Shown here: positions 21,279-33,007 of the stretch, one piece after another
Layout of the letters: every line of letters starts with the position of its first letter
Numbering within the stretch: position 1 is the first letter of the stretch
DNA from: Diogma glabrata
Lineage: Eukaryota > Arthropoda > Insecta > Diptera > Cylindrotomidae
Assembly: GCA_963693315.1 (NCBI GenBank)
Contig: OY856186.1
Location: 137,453,436-137,517,435 of the forward strand
Reading direction: 5' to 3'
Length of the DNA stretch: 64,000 bases
Translations under genes and position numbers: made by a program
The notes under the pieces: generated by a model
Seen by the model: the letters and a program-made list of their open reading frames with translations, nothing else
The model's database searches: none
What the model was told of the DNA's origin: nothing

Positions 21279-21398
21279 ATGAGTAAACACATGTATACGA
21301 CAGCAAATTTGACAGATATTGAATTAAAGGATCAAGGAAATCGAATGTTTTCTGCTAGGAAATATGACGATGCTATAAATTGTTATACCAAAGCAATT
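21279..21398 (+). CDS. STUB1: CHIP/STUB1 co-chaperone E3 ubiquitin ligase, exon 1 only
   Basis: CHIP links Hsp70/Hsp90 clients to ubiquitination through an N-terminal TPR domain and a C-terminal U-box. The ATG at 21279 opens 40 codons that end exactly at a consensus donor (ATT|GTAAGT, phase 0). The peptide contains LTDIELKDQGNRMFSARKYD, which is the start of TPR1: the LKxQGNxxFxxRKY pattern that holds the EEVD tail of chaperones, including the carboxylate-clamp Lys and Asn. It resembles what I recall of the Drosophila protein. I found no second exon in the remaining 42.6 kb on this strand. The gene is head-to-head with pescadillo. Too short for the rest of the domain structure to be judged. 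Confidence 0.85.
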
Positions 21399-22129
21399 GT
21401 AAGTGTTTAAAACAGGCATAAGAGTATATACACTTGATTTAATTATATATAAAGTGACATTGCTACAACCTAGATTTTATTACCGCAATAATGTACCATG
21501 AGCTCCCAATTTTAGCTTAATCAAACACATATCTCCGCAAATGTCATCAAATTATAAATGTTATGCATATAATAATTTAGTTGTTTACATAATAATGTTA
21601 CAAATTTAGAAATTTTAGAAGATTATACGATTTCATTTAAGTTTATTTTTATATACATTTTGTATTGTAGTACATAGCAAAAAATAATGAAATTAGTTTT
21701 ATTAAGAAATGTTTATTTTGAAATCCGAATGTGTCAAATCACAATGTGTCATTTTAATAGTTTCTCCAAGAGAGTTTTTGACCACATCGACGATTTGAAC
21801 CTTCAATGCCTTCAGTTAGAATTTTAGTAAAATAGATATGTACTTAGCTAAAACGGCTAAGCAATTCGAACAGAACAGCATTTTATATGAGAACTTTATC
21901 TATCTTTCGTGAATGAGAAATAGAAAACGCTATAGCTTAATTTTCCAACTGCGTCAATAAAATAAATTAGAATTTTTCACTAAGATCTTTTCCCAAGATC
22001 TTATCAACTCAGCATATATATTTAATGGAAGCAACACAATAGGTAAAGGATGCTTATTTGTTAACTACTGTAATCTTCGATGGACGAATAAGATAAACTC
22101 GTTGTCAGACTTGGTATCGATTTATTTAT
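21399..22129. other. Start of CHIP intron 1, nothing recognised
   Basis: AT-rich sequence without open frames or repeat ends that I can identify. Confidence 0.5.
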
Positions 22130-22405
22130 TTAAAGTTTTATTAGCCGTGAAGCTTTATAATTATATGACACATTTTTTTCTAATAAATTCATCAAATTTC
22201 TCTAAAATTTCACAAATTATTAAACAAAATTATTTTTAATGTAATTTGAAAGTTCCATTTTAAAACTGGATATTAAATAAGTTTTTTATTTCAACTGGAA
22301 GACCGTTGAATAATTGAAGTCCTTGCACCATAAGAGTGTTACAATCCAAATTTCTTCTTCCAGCCAACGGAACAAAATCACCAGCATTTCTTAACGGATA
22401 CCTAT
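22130..22405 (-). pseudogene. LINE 3' end fragment
   Basis: The minus strand translates with YPLRNAGDFVPLAGRRNLD and LQLFNGLPVEIKN, the C-terminal tail of a CR1/Jockey-group ORF2, similar in type to the fragment at 10330-11075. Only the last about 60 codons and 3' UTR remain. Confidence 0.65.
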
Positions 22406-22516
22406 AATTTGACACATACACAAGGAAGATTATGAAAAACTATAATGTACAAACACCTGATGTTTCTTGAAATAATTAAAAGCAGATTATTTCCGTCATT
22501 TTAGCATAAAAATGGG

Positions 22517-23542
22517 TCAACCTCGGATTGAGATATAATAAGCTGAATTTTCGTACATACCTTCATTTTGGCATTCTAAAAGTTGCCTCAAAAGTCTCGT
22601 GTCTGCGTCGTCAGTTATTCAAGGTCAAAAGTAACAAAAAACAGTTTCTCGGTTATCTCGGTTTCTATTGCTACAATTATGTTAACGTCTATTACAGAAA
22701 TTGTAGAGCATACAATTTGAACCAATTTTATTAGAAACATTTTTTCTTGCGCTCAACCGTTTTTACGATAGAAGGCTGTTAGCAAACAGCGCTCAGTCAT
22801 ACGTACTGTAATGCAAAGCCAACCGTGGATATCTGTAAATATTACCTTGAACTTTTCATAATTGTCGTTTATTCTCGTTTCCGATCTCGGCAACAACGTA
22901 CATAAAATTTTGAAAATAACGGCTAAATTGGTGTTTTATCTGTGAGAAACCAATTGCAGAAGGTGATTTTGATTAAGTGATGCGTGGCTTGAAAACTTAA
23001 AAAACTGCAAGTATCGATTGAAATGATGATGATGATGACATAGACTTCTTAAATATTTTAACTTCTGTGAATGTGCATGTTGTGTGTCGAAAAGTGAACA
23101 TCAGTAAAAATTCCATAGCGGCATCGAAACGACGCTTAGAAGGAGATCAACCTTTATCATCACCCAGTGTGCCTCGTAAAAAGAGGAATGAAGTGTTTGA
23201 TTTAAGGAAACTGTGTTTATTTTGTAGCCAAACAGCTGATGCAGCAGAGCAGCAGAGTCAAGAAATAAAGAAAACTACTTCACCGCCCTCTATCGCAAAA
23301 ACGGTTGAGCGCATGAAAAATGTTTCTAATAAAATTTGTTGCTCTACATTTTCTATTAAAGATGTTAACGTCATTGGAAATGGAAACCGAGATAGTCGTA
23401 AAAAACTGTTTTTTGTTACCTTTGACCTTGAATAACTGACGACGCAGACACGAGATTTTATGAGACTTTTGAAGCAACTTTGAGAACGCCAAAATGAAGG
23501 TATATACGAAAAATCAGCTTATTATCTCTCATTCCGAGGTTG
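22517..23542. mobile_element. Foldback-type DNA transposon with about 250-bp inverted arms
   Basis: The left arm (22517 to about 22768) and right arm (about 23300-23542) are inverted copies beginning TCAACCTCGG and ending CCGAGGTTGA. The arms diverge by scattered changes. The interior holds a 122-codon frame (23067-23435) that runs into the right arm. A relic of the same arm lies at 25738-25905, so this is a family. The superfamily is unknown to me, and the target duplication is not clear. Confidence 0.75.
23067..23435 (+). CDS. Unknown small protein inside the foldback element
   Basis: 122 codons, partly inside the right inverted arm. The central part has a basic patch (PRKKRNE), two cysteines in KLCLFCSQTAD and a Lys/Ser/Pro-rich stretch (EIKKTTSPPSIAKTVERMK). 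I do not recognise a family. It could be the N-terminus of a lost transposase, or chance. The C-terminal third comes from inverted-repeat sequence, which weakens the case for selection. Confidence 0.25.
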   Translation: MNVHVVCRKVNISKNSIAASKRRLEGDQPLSSPSVPRKKRNEVFDLRKLCLFCSQTADAAEQQSQEIKKTTSPPSIAKTVERMKNVSNKICCSTFSIKDVNVIGNGNRDSRKKLFFVTFDLE

Positions 23543-24117
23543 ATCGCTACAATTACTGTGCTAGTTACTTGAATTTATACAATCGCCGTCGCCGTTCAAG
23601 CTATGTTGATAAAACTCTAGCCTTGTAACTCAATGGTGCCAGATTTGATCTGTAGCCATATTCCGGTACATCGTGGAATAGGAATTGTGAAAAAATATAC
23701 CAATTCTTTGATTGAACTAGTATGCCTTTGAACTAGTATTCCGTGTCGCTGGAAATGATAAATTCGTATTATTAAATATTTCTTTCATATACATATTGCA
23801 CTTTTTACTCAATTCCCAATTCATTTGGAAATGCGGGAATAGGCGAACAGGTTGATAATTCAGAATATATAGTAAAAGAGAACAACACGGCATCCGGGGA
23901 TATTCAAAGCTATTGTATTAAGTCATGAGATTAAATGCTAAACTTGTTCATTTTATTCATAAAAAAATAGATAAATCACTCCTTAAAGCTTAACTCCAGG
24001 GCACTGTTTTTTGTTTGTGGACCATTGATATAAAGTTTGACATAGTAGACTGCTATATCCTTTATGAGTTTATGCCATCCTTATTTTCATGCGTGTTCTC
24101 CCTCAGAACTGTTTATT

Positions 24118-24146
24118 TGAGAGAGAGATAGAGAGAGAGAGAGACT
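24118..24146. repeat. (GA)n microsatellite
   Basis: A short GAGAGATAGAGAGAGAGA-type tract. Confidence 0.8.
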
Positions 24147-24177
24147 TAAAATATTATAACAAATACAGTGATCCGCT

Positions 24178-24700
24178 AAAAATTTTTTTCTTTAATAAAA
24201 AGTTTTGCGTCATAGGAGTTACAATATGTGTCATAACAATTAACAACACATAGATACCTTTTAAAACCTAGATCCCACAATAACGTAGTGTGACATCGCG
24301 TTCTGAAGTGTTGATGAACGCTTTTTTTTAAAGTTTTTGAACGCTCTCGAGACTATTGATTCAGGCAAAGCATTCCATTTGTTCAATGAACGGACAAAGA
24401 AATACCTCTGCATTCTGTCACTATGACAGTAACTGTAAGTGATCTCCACAGTTTGACTTTTTGCACAAACCGATTAACGAGTAAAACGGGAAAAAGAATA
24501 TGGTTGAGACATGATGGATCCGATTTCATCCGAGCACTGCTGGTGACGATATTGATAAAAAAAACAACCAGATCAGCAACGCACGACGGTGTTGGGAATC
24601 AAGATTTGATGTTCAATTTCGATCACTCACAAATTCACAATTCATCCCCAAATTTGACAACAATACTCCATACGGGGACGAATATAGGACTTGTAAATGT
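24178..24700 (-). pseudogene. LINE-A 3' fragment
   Basis: The minus strand encodes the tail RYFFVRSLNKWNALPESIV (24261-24449). Upstream of it a decayed YIRPRMEYCCQIWG motif (rc of about 24655-24695) is the same as in the longer LINE-A copy at 29479-31564. The 3' UTR (24178-24260) also matches that copy. Frameshifts and deletions separate the parts. Confidence 0.75.
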
Positions 24701-24714
24701 GGAGTAATTGATAC

Positions 24715-25284
24715 TAGGGATTGCAATCCCGGGATTCCGAAACATTTTCACGATCCCAAAATCCCAGAATTAACAAACGAAAATCCTGGGATTACGGGAT
24801 CCTGTTAAAAAACAAGCAATATTAAATTCACATCAGTTTTTGTTGATTTGTAATTTATTTATTTTTAGTTTACGGATATTACAACACCCCGTATTCCAGT
24901 CTCTGTTATTGACATATGAGCTAACGTGAGATGTCACATACCAATGACAATGTGAGATATCACTAGCTAAAGTATATCAAAGTAAGGCTGGCGTATGAAA
25001 TCTATTCATCCAACGGTAGCATCGTCAATCTTTCTCTATTCTGCCATGAAATATTGTCTAATGCCTTGGCAACTATTCAACGAACAGACAGTCGAAGATA
25101 GTTCCAATTTCAAAGCATGCATAAAACTTTTTACTAACGATTATTTAACGTTACATGAAGCAGCAGGCATGGAATGTGAAGCGTATGATCGATCTCTTCA
25201 CACTGCTGCATCATTGAGCACAGATTATAACGAAAATGCAATTTGGAAGATGAACTCCAACGCAGTTTTGATCCATGCAATTTG
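24715..25284. mobile_element. Possible hAT-like transposon end with G/C-rich subterminal repeats
   Basis: The sequence from 24715 reads TAGGGATTGCAATCCCGGGA, close to the TIR style of some hAT elements, followed by repeated GGGATT/ATCCC motifs in both orientations to 24808. A similar inverted end occurs at 62230-62311. A 96-codon frame follows (24995-25285, PWQLFNEQTVEDSSNFKACI) which I cannot place. Confidence 0.35.
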
Positions 25285-25287
25285 AAT

Positions 25288-25515
25288 ATGTCCAGCCTGT
25301 CCCAAAAAAAGAAACGAAATGTGATATTTCCAATTGTAGACCAATAGCCCTACTATGACAGCCAATACGGTTTTAGAAACAAAAGATCAACAACCGCGAT
25401 TCATCGAATTATGTAACAGTAACACATCTGTGGAATAGCTACTTAATAAAGGTGGTGAAACGTACGTTATCGCATTAGACAACTCAAAAGCATTTGAACG
25501 AATCTGGCATGCCAA
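25288..25515 (+). pseudogene. LINE-A internal fragment
   Basis: Nearly the same sequence as parts of LINE-A at 30075-30375 (VQPVPKK, SQYGFRNKRSTT and YVIALD-SKAF motifs), but with an internal deletion of about 80 bp. Dead fragment of the RT fingers/palm region. Confidence 0.75.
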
Positions 25516-25737
25516 ACTCAGGGCTCCCGCTGAATCCATTTTTTCCATTTTTTTTGGTTCCTTCCATTTTTTTGGTTCCTTCCATTTTTTTCCATTTTTT
25601 CCATCACTTTCCCATCACTTTTCCATTTTTTTTTAAATTTTTTTAAATTTATAAAATACATATACACATTTTTATATTAACTAAAAAACTTTTCCATCAT
25701 TATTCATTAACTAGTTTTATATATAATGCAAATTCAG
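25516..25737. repeat. TTTTTCCA-type low-complexity sequence
   Basis: Repeats of TTCCATTTTTTTGG and TTTTTCCATC variants, then AT-rich sequence. Confidence 0.6.
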
Positions 25738-25905
25738 GGAAATAGTAGGAGAATATGTGACCTTGAAATATCTGTAGACGCGGACACCCTACGATAAGTA
25801 GGTTTTGAGACAAGATTTAGGGGGCCAAAATAAAGGTTTAAACAAGTTTACAGCCGACTATCTCTCATTCCGAGGTGAAACCCCTAATATTCCTGGACTA
25901 TTTAG
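25738..25905. mobile_element. Relic arm of the 22517-23542 foldback family
   Basis: Shares the GACCTTGAA ... GACGCGGACA ... TATCTCTCATTCCGAGGT order with the right arm of the foldback element, in the same orientation. A decayed single arm. Confidence 0.55.
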
Positions 25906-26276
25906 TAATTAAACTCAAGTAACTAAGGAAAGAGTAATTTGAATTATGCAACTCAAATATTTTTAAATTCGAATATGTTGAACTTTTGTGAGAGCAAAAC
26001 TCCATTTCTCTTGTATATGAAGCGATGCTATTTGACGTTCAAATTTCATCATCATTTATCAGAACTACATAAGTTAGACATTGTTGTTTTTATTCAATTT
26101 TCAATTCTAGTGTATATTGTTTAGTTTAAAGTTTGCTACGAACACGTATTTTACTGTTTTTCATACTCTACTAATCTACGAGTTTGGACGACAATCTCCA
26201 ACTAATTGAGATGGACACTAAACCAATTTATATTCTAGATTTTATTTGAATGGATATTTCTGTTTATATAAAAGAC

Positions 26277-26420
26277 ATTAGCTGCATTTCATGAAACCAT
26301 GTGATCCGGATTCGCATAAGTTTTACATGTAAAATGAGATCCAACTTTGTTTTTGGATCTCAGTTTACATGTAAAACTTAAGCGGATCCGGATCACACTG
26401 TTTCATGAAATGCAGCTAAT
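26277..26420. mobile_element. Hairpin MITE with near-perfect 67-bp arms
   Basis: The left arm starts ATTAGCTGCATTTCATGAAA and the right arm ends TTTCATGAAATGCAGCTAAT. Few mismatches lie along the arms, and the central loop is about 10 bases. Both arms contain GTGATCCGGAT and TTTTACATGTAAA. No coding capacity. Confidence 0.85.
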
Positions 26421-27239
26421 TTTTATGTACATTAATATGGTAATTAAAAGTTATAAACATAGTTTTAATTCTAATATAGATGTCGATGTAACATTATATT
26501 TGTTTACAAGTTAGCATAATAATAATTTAATTTTAAGCACTTTTGGTGTTATTTTAGATGCTGTCGTTTTGAACGTGAAAGAAATTGAAAATTTTTTCTT
26601 TGCTATGTCCAGCACCAGTTTTGTTAATTTTGCCTTAATATATAAAGAGCAAAAGCCACTACCGAAACGTTGGCATCCAAAAACACCGACAAAGTGGACA
26701 AAAAGTACCTCATTTACTATAAAAAACGGTGAAAATTAAAATTAAAATATGGTTCTGTTAACCTGCAAACAAATGTAATTTTGCTTGGACATCTATATTA
26801 GAATATAGGGTTGGGTTGCCAACTACTACAAAACATAAACCCGAATAAATCTTAAGCAAACCCGAAGATTTCATTAAATATCATAAATTTCGATAAACAA
26901 TCTCAAAGTATTTATAAAATATGGACTTAAAACCTCCTACTCCGATATGTCAAAAACTTTGGTCTGTGGGAAGGCCGAAGGGTTTGGTATAGTGAATGAT
27001 GAAGACTGAAATATCTAATATGTTTGTCGTTTTCAATTTCCTCTAAAACATTCTAATGGCATACAGACGGACATTTTTGTTTGTCCAGTTAGACTGGTTA
27101 TGATCCAAAACGTCGAGATATGCTTGTACACTTGTTGAGAAATAATTGTACACTTGTTGAGAAACAATTGTACACATCCCCAACCTCAATTTTTTAAAAA
27201 TATATCTTATTTTCTCAACGAACGAATCTTTGTGGCCTT
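26421..27239. other. No recognisable feature
   Basis: AT-rich non-coding sequence with a short direct repeat (TGTACACTTGTTGAGAAA, twice near 27125-27165). Confidence 0.5.
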
Positions 27240-28720
27240 TGTTGTGTTACTCTACTTCTTCCTTCTAGTTTTAATATTTGTTATTTCTCCTATTAATCTG
27301 TTAATTTAGCCATTATATAGCTTCGTTCTCCAACCCAGACCTTTATTAATCCTGGCAGATTGGTGTTAAATATATCATTTAATAGTGCAGCGGGTGACAC
27401 TGTCGAATGCTTTTGATAGGTCGAGCGCAACTAATATTGTTCTGGCACGAGGTTGTTTTTGGTTTAATCCATCACTTATTTGATCTTTGATCTTGTGAAG
27501 AGCGGTGGTTGTACTATGTGCTGTCCTAAACCCATGTTGGTGGGCCGCCAAATTGCAAGATCTGGATAACCGTGGTAAGGTAACAGAAGTGCTTCAATCA
27601 GTTTTGCAACCGATGAAAGGATGGAGATCGGTCTGTAAGATTCTCCCTTCTCTTCAGGTTTTCCAGGTTTCAAGGCTTGCTGTTTTCCAGACGTTTGGTA
27701 TCTGAAGAGTATTTAGCGATGTGTTGAGTGTGGTAGTGAGAAAGTTCAATCCTTTGGGTCCAATGTGTTTTAGCATGATGGCTGAGATGCCGTCGGGTCC
27801 AATAGCTTTGCATGGCTTAGTTTTCTTTATCATTCTCAACTTCTTCTGCGGAGAATGTGATATCCTCTAGATGTACTGTATTTCTCAATACTGACCTTGT
27901 TTTCTTTTCATGTTTACTTGTCTTTTCTGTAAACTGTGTGTTAAATTTTGTATCGCATTTCCTTTGGTTTTCGATTGGGGTATCATTGAAGGAGATCATG
28001 AAGTTGTTATCCGGTTGTCGAGGATGGGTTAAGCCTTTTATGACCTTCCAGAATCTTTTGCTAGGGCCAAAGCTTGACTTACTCACTAGCTCTCTCCATT
28101 TATTACGTTTGTGTTCCGTGACTAGCTATTTATTTGGTTGTTTAGGTCTTTCATTCTAGTGTCGGCTGGATCTGCCTCGCGCATATCATCTCTTAATGTT
28201 GAAAGAACACAAGCTTCCTGTAAGAAGTTTGGCTTCACCTTTTGTATTCTGCCGGCTGGAATGAAGTGAGATCTGGCTTTATTAAAAATTTCTCTGAATT
28301 TTTTGTTCTTCAGAGAGGGCGTCAAACGGTAGAAATTGCTGACTGAATTCAATTTCAGTAAAATTTGTAAAATTTCGCCAGTCAGCTTTGTTAAAATTAA
28401 TATATGTCTTCTTCTCGAACTTTATTTGGTTTATTGAACGGCTTAAGGTGATTATGACCGGCACGTGGTCTGATCCTAATGCGATTTCAGTTCTCGATTC
28501 AGCAATTGGCATTAGTGACATACTGGCAAGAGAAACATCTGGAGAAGAATACGATTTATTAGTTACCCTTGTTGGTTGTGGTTCGTTGAGGACTTCAAAG
28601 TTTGAGCCATCAATCTGATCAGCAATGCTTTCGCCTCGTGGATATTCAGGTGTGAGTGCCATAGATCATGGTGAGCATTCACATCTCCGAGAATTAGACA
28701 GTCTTTAGTATAAAATAGGT
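27240..28720 (-). pseudogene. Jockey-type LINE ORF2 fragment (endonuclease end to RT palm)
   Basis: Read on the minus strand, successive frames give the endonuclease C-terminus (SSPDVSLAS, then LGSDHVPVIITLSR at 28282-28662), the linker region (28122-28352; 27817-28086), RT motif GPDGISAIMLKHIG (27654-27839), KPGKPEEKGESYRPISILSS (27476-27673) and a decayed LVALDLSKAFDSV (about 27410-27460). At least four frame changes break it, and both ends are missing. It is unlike LINE-A, B, C and E in detail, so it is a separate family. Confidence 0.85.
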
Positions 28721-29297
28721 GTCCTATGGACGGTTCATAACCTGTATCACAGCTGCTTACTGGTGGTATATAAATATTTAATAAATTGTTTATTCTAAAT
28801 CAAAGTTATAATTTTGCATAAATTTTGAAATGAAAATATGTTGAACAAGTAACCTTTGACAAAATATTTGTTGTTTTTTTCAAAATAATTGTATAACTAT
28901 GACAACAAATAATAACAATAATTTTAATTGGATTATGAAATTTTGAATTTAAAGGTTGCTTTGATAAAAATTTCTATTTTTTATAGAATTTAAACAAATA
29001 CAAATGTTTTTTAATTTTTTGGACGTAACTATGGCAACAAAATATATGGTTAAAAAGTGACACTTTACGGCCGCAAACCACAATAATAAAGTACTACTTT
29101 AATATGCAGGCGAATAAAAAGAATAATTATGTGTGGCTACACGAATATTTTTTGAAGTATGTTATTTGTAAATATATCGTTCCATGACATTTGACATATT
29201 ACATTTTGTATTTTAAAATAAAATCATAGTTTTTGTCCGAAATTCTACTTTAAGATATCCAAATTAAACTAAATTTATGAAAATTAAAGTTCAAATT
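28721..29297. other. No recognisable feature
   Basis: AT-rich non-coding sequence. Confidence 0.5.
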
Positions 29298-29450
29298 AAT
29301 GTATACTGTCTTATATTATTTTTTGTTTGTAATATTGAAGGACCAAAAAACAAAAAACTACCAAGCTCTAGACCTATTGGTCTAGAGCTTGATAGTTTTT
29401 TGTTTTTTGATCCTTCAATATTACAAAAAAACTACAAGACAGTATACATT
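29298..29450. mobile_element. Hairpin MITE with about 75-bp arms
   Basis: The outer ends read AATGTATACTGTCTT and its complement AAGACAGTATACATT (one internal base differs in spacing). The inner arms CTCTAGACC and GGTCTAGAG flank a TATT-type loop. It lies 18 bp left of the LINE-A target duplication. Confidence 0.8.
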
Positions 29451-29478
29451 ACTATATAGACCAGATGTATCATAAACA

Positions 29479-31564
29479 TTGATCTCATTCGACATTGATC
29501 GTATTCGAAAGCTGCCAAAACGGCACTTAGAAACAAACGTAGATCATTTAATATTTGGATTCATAACAAAACTCCCACTAATCGATCCCAATATCTAAAG
29601 GCCAACAAAATATCTAACCAGATTATCTCAAACGAAAATTCTGAAATTGACAGAGCGAAAGTCTTAAAACTTACGTCTATGTCTGTTTCTGACAAGAGTT
29701 TCTACAGTGCCATTAATTCTTTAAATTCTGGTACAAAATTTTCTATTCCCCCTATTATTGATGGTGATTTAATCGTCAATGATCCTGCAAGAAAAGCTAA
29801 CTTGTTCGCGAACGCTTTGCTCTGAACTCCACTGTTTTGGAAACTCCTAAAGAAATAACCCAAATCCAGTCTTCAGGAGTTAATATGAATGATCTTCACT
29901 TCAAATCCAAAATAGTAGCTAAACTTTTAAAGGGGTTAAACATCAACAAAGCGTTAGGAATGGACAATATTCCACCCATTATTTTAAAAACCTTTTCCAA
30001 AGAACTTGCACCAACTTTAACTAAAATATTCTACCAATCCTACAAATCTGGTATATTTCCCTCGTGCTGGAAGTTGGCAAATGTCCAGCCCGTCCCCAAA
30101 AAGGGACCAAAATCCGATATCTCAAATTATAGGCCAATAGCTTTACTATCGGTCCTATCCAAAGTCTACGAGCATTATATTAATACACATATTTCAAAAT
30201 TTCTGGAAGAAAATCATTTAATATCCGACAGCCAATACGGTTTTCGAAACAAAAGATCAACTACCGATCTATTAAACTATGCAACGCATTGATGGAACAG
30301 CATACTTGATAAAGGTGGTGAAACATACGTTATCGCTTTAGACATCTCCAAGGCATTCGATCGAGTCTGGCATGCCAACTTAATCAACAAGCTCGTTGCG
30401 TACGGTTTTCATTCCAATGTTGTGAAGCTGATTCAAAATTTTCTATCCAACCGATACATTTCAGTCTCCTTAGACGGATTTTTTTCTGAGTCTAAACTAA
30501 TTAACGCTGGTGTACCTCAAGCCTCAGTATTGTCCCCAACCCTATTTTTGATTTATATCAACGAATTGTTGAAAATCACCAGCAACCCAATAAATAGTTT
30601 TGCAGATGATAGTACTCTGCACAAGTCGTTCGAGCCCCTTCCTTCAAAAGGTAAAATGCACGAACGAATTAATCCTGCCCGGAGAGACGCTGCCATAAAC
30701 GTGAACAAAGACCTGACTAAAGTCGCAGACTGGGGTGACCAAAACCTTGTCAGTTTCAACTCTACCAAAACGCGGCTGTTGATTGTTTCCAGATCAAAGA
30801 CCGAGTTCCCCAAAGATATTTTATTCAGTATGTGTGATGAACCAATAGGTGAATGTAAAAACATTCGTTTATTGGGTGTCACAGTTTCAAATGACCTACT
30901 CTGGAACGATCATGTAATGGTGATGACAAAAAGCGCGTCTAAAAAACTCGGCCTCCTAAATAGACGCAAAAAATTTTTCGCTCCTTACCAATTGCTCCAT
31001 GTTTATAAGTCCTATATTCGTCCCTGTATGGAGTACTGTTGTCAAGTTTGGGGTGCTGCCTCTGTTTCCATCTTGGCCTTCTTGGACTCTGTTCAAAAGC
31101 GAGCTATACGAATTGTGGGTGATCGAGCTTTGACATCAAAACTTGATTCCCTACAATATCGTCGCACTGTTGCTGACCTAGTTGTTTTTTACAAATATCG
31201 TCATCAACAGTGCTCAGATGAAATCAGCGGCATCATGCCTCAAACTTATTCTTACCCCCGTTCCACACGGCAATCGGCTACCGCAACCAGTGAAACGGTA
31301 AAGATACCGCGCTGTCATACTGGCAGATCGCAGAGAGACTTCTTTGTCCGAACTGCGTACAAATGGAATAGTTTGCCGGAACCCTTAGTCTTAGGTGGCT
31401 TGAACCCGCAGAGGTTTAAAGAAAGGGTAAATCAACACCTTAGAACGCCAGTTGTTGTGGGACCCCGGTCTAGACCTAGGTCTTAAAAGGTATTTATGTG
31501 TTGTTGTGACACACATTCTAAACCCCATTACACAACACATTTTATTAAAAAAAAAAAAAAATAC
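29479..31564 (+). mobile_element. LINE-A, 5'-truncated CR1/Jockey-group element with target duplication
   Basis: A 10-bp duplication ATCATAAACA flanks the copy (29469-29478 and 31565-31574), with a poly-A tail at 31547-31561. It starts inside ORF2 upstream of the RT domain. RT motifs are GMDNIPPIILKTF, VQPVPKKGPKSDISNYRPIA, SQYGFRNKRSTTDLL, VIALDISKAFDRVWH, GVPQASVLSPTLFLIYINEL and FADDSTLH, followed by the thumb and tail. Other copies of this family lie at 24178-24700, 25288-25515, 62873-63012 and, more diverged, 49767-50325. Confidence 0.9.
29500..31486 (+). pseudogene. LINE-A ORF2 reverse transcriptase, broken
   Basis: Three open segments: about 29500-29822 (linker before RT), 29837-30292 (fingers) and 30422-31486 (palm, thumb, C-terminus). 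The breaks are a lesion at about 29822 (TGA after FANAL) and a change of frame or stop at about 30290 (TGA after NYATH); the segment 30293-30421 is open again with ALDISKAFDRVWH. The endonuclease is absent because of 5' truncation, so the copy cannot move by itself. Confidence 0.85.
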
Positions 31565-31574
31565 ATCATAAACA

Positions 31575-31790
31575 AAAAATATACGGTTTTATACTTGGTA
31601 GTTTCCCACCGTAGCAATTTACTAGCTAGTTTAGTTTAATAAAGTATAATAGCAACGGTGTGAAAGCAAACTATCATAACAATTATTTTAAATTTGCATT
31701 TTTCATTTGCTAACTAGTATATTATAAAACTTATCAAATAAAGTATAATATCGACGGTGTGAAACGTAATTATTATTTTATAGGTGAAAT
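31575..31790. repeat. Short CACCG/CGGTG inverted repeats
   Basis: TAGTTTCCCACCGTAGC at about 31600 faces GCAACGGTGTGAAAGCAAAC at about 31650. The segment AATAAAGTATAATA ... ACGGTGTGAAA is repeated at about 31740-31765. Similar small hairpins occur at 33008-33061 and 44780-44832. Confidence 0.5.
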
Positions 31791-32002
31791 GTCATTTTAT
31801 GGAATTTGTAAACATTTTGTTTTCTTCTGATTTTTAGCTTATAAGATTCATTTCTGAACTTTAATAAATTAAAGTGTATGCATCAATCGCGTTGATTATG
31901 ATATGGATATGTTTATATAGCATTATAAAGTAATAAGACAAGAAAAACGTAGTCAACGTAGACGTTTGGTTCTCGTGAGAGCTTCTTTAAAAAAGACGTT
32001 AT

Positions 32003-32824
32003 TAGGCCAATAGAATTACGGATTGTACGTGTTGTTGTCGGTAACAGGTCAGAAATTTTTTTAATCTCTGGGGTAGGGTACTCACATAATGGACATGCCG
32101 AGTCCACTCGCCCAGCACCTGGGGACTGGAGTTATGCAACAAAGTGTGCTGGAAATTTTTTTTTGCTTCTTTGTAAGCGATATAACTCGTAAATGGTGCA
32201 CTTTAGGATGCTGGTGCTATGGAACATTTTTGCTCCTTAAATGTTTTTCTATAACTTAAAATAAAAAAACAAATATAAATAATTTGTTTTGTTGCAAATT
32301 TTTGCGAAAAATGGCGAAAAAATGTCTAAAAATCGATGTTTTTCAATTGAATTTAGTTATTTGCAAATAATTGTTTATAACACAATTAACCCCTTTATCT
32401 TGTAGCAGAAACCTCAACGAAAAAAGTAAGCTTCAGAACGTTTTATTCGGCCTGATAGTTTTTGCACAATTCCATTTTGCACTTAATGCCCCTAAAAAAG
32501 TTGTTAACTTTGAGCAAGCCGCAAGGTCTGAGTTTTCATCCGATCGCAATCTGCTTGACGGGAATTGAAAGGGTGTAGTGTCAGCTTTAAATAGCATCTA
32601 TGTTACCTATACCCATATTGAATATTAACAACAATTACAGTGGTTCAAAAAACCGCGAAAATTCCTTAGTTGTAAAATTGCATAACTCCAGTCCCCAGGT
32701 GCTGGGCGAGTGGACTCGGCATGTCCATTATGTGAGTACCCTACCCCAGAGATTAAAAAAATTTCTGACCTGTTACGAGCAACAACACGTAAGCCATATC
32801 TTTTTCCGTTATTCTATTGGCCTA
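32003..32824. mobile_element. Foldback element with about 150-bp inverted arms
   Basis: The left arm (32003 to about 32150) starts TAGGCCAATAGAATTACGG. The right arm (about 32670-32824) ends CTATTGGCCTA. The arms share long near-identical runs such as CCCAGCACCTGGGGACTGGA and its complement. The interior of about 520 bp is non-coding. The flanks are TAT on both sides, so the target duplication is short (TA or TTA-like) but ambiguous. Confidence 0.75.
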
Positions 32825-33007
32825 TATAGAATAAAACTTAAAAGTATTTTATGTTGTTCAAAAACATTGTCAGGGCTGGTCCAAATCTAGTTCGAAATTC
32901 TTTGGATCGTAATTTTCATTTTAAAAACTATAAGCTAATATTAAATATAAAATTGACAGTACGGTATTTTGATATATCACTTTTATTCTAGTGTCAAGTT
33001 AGGTTTG

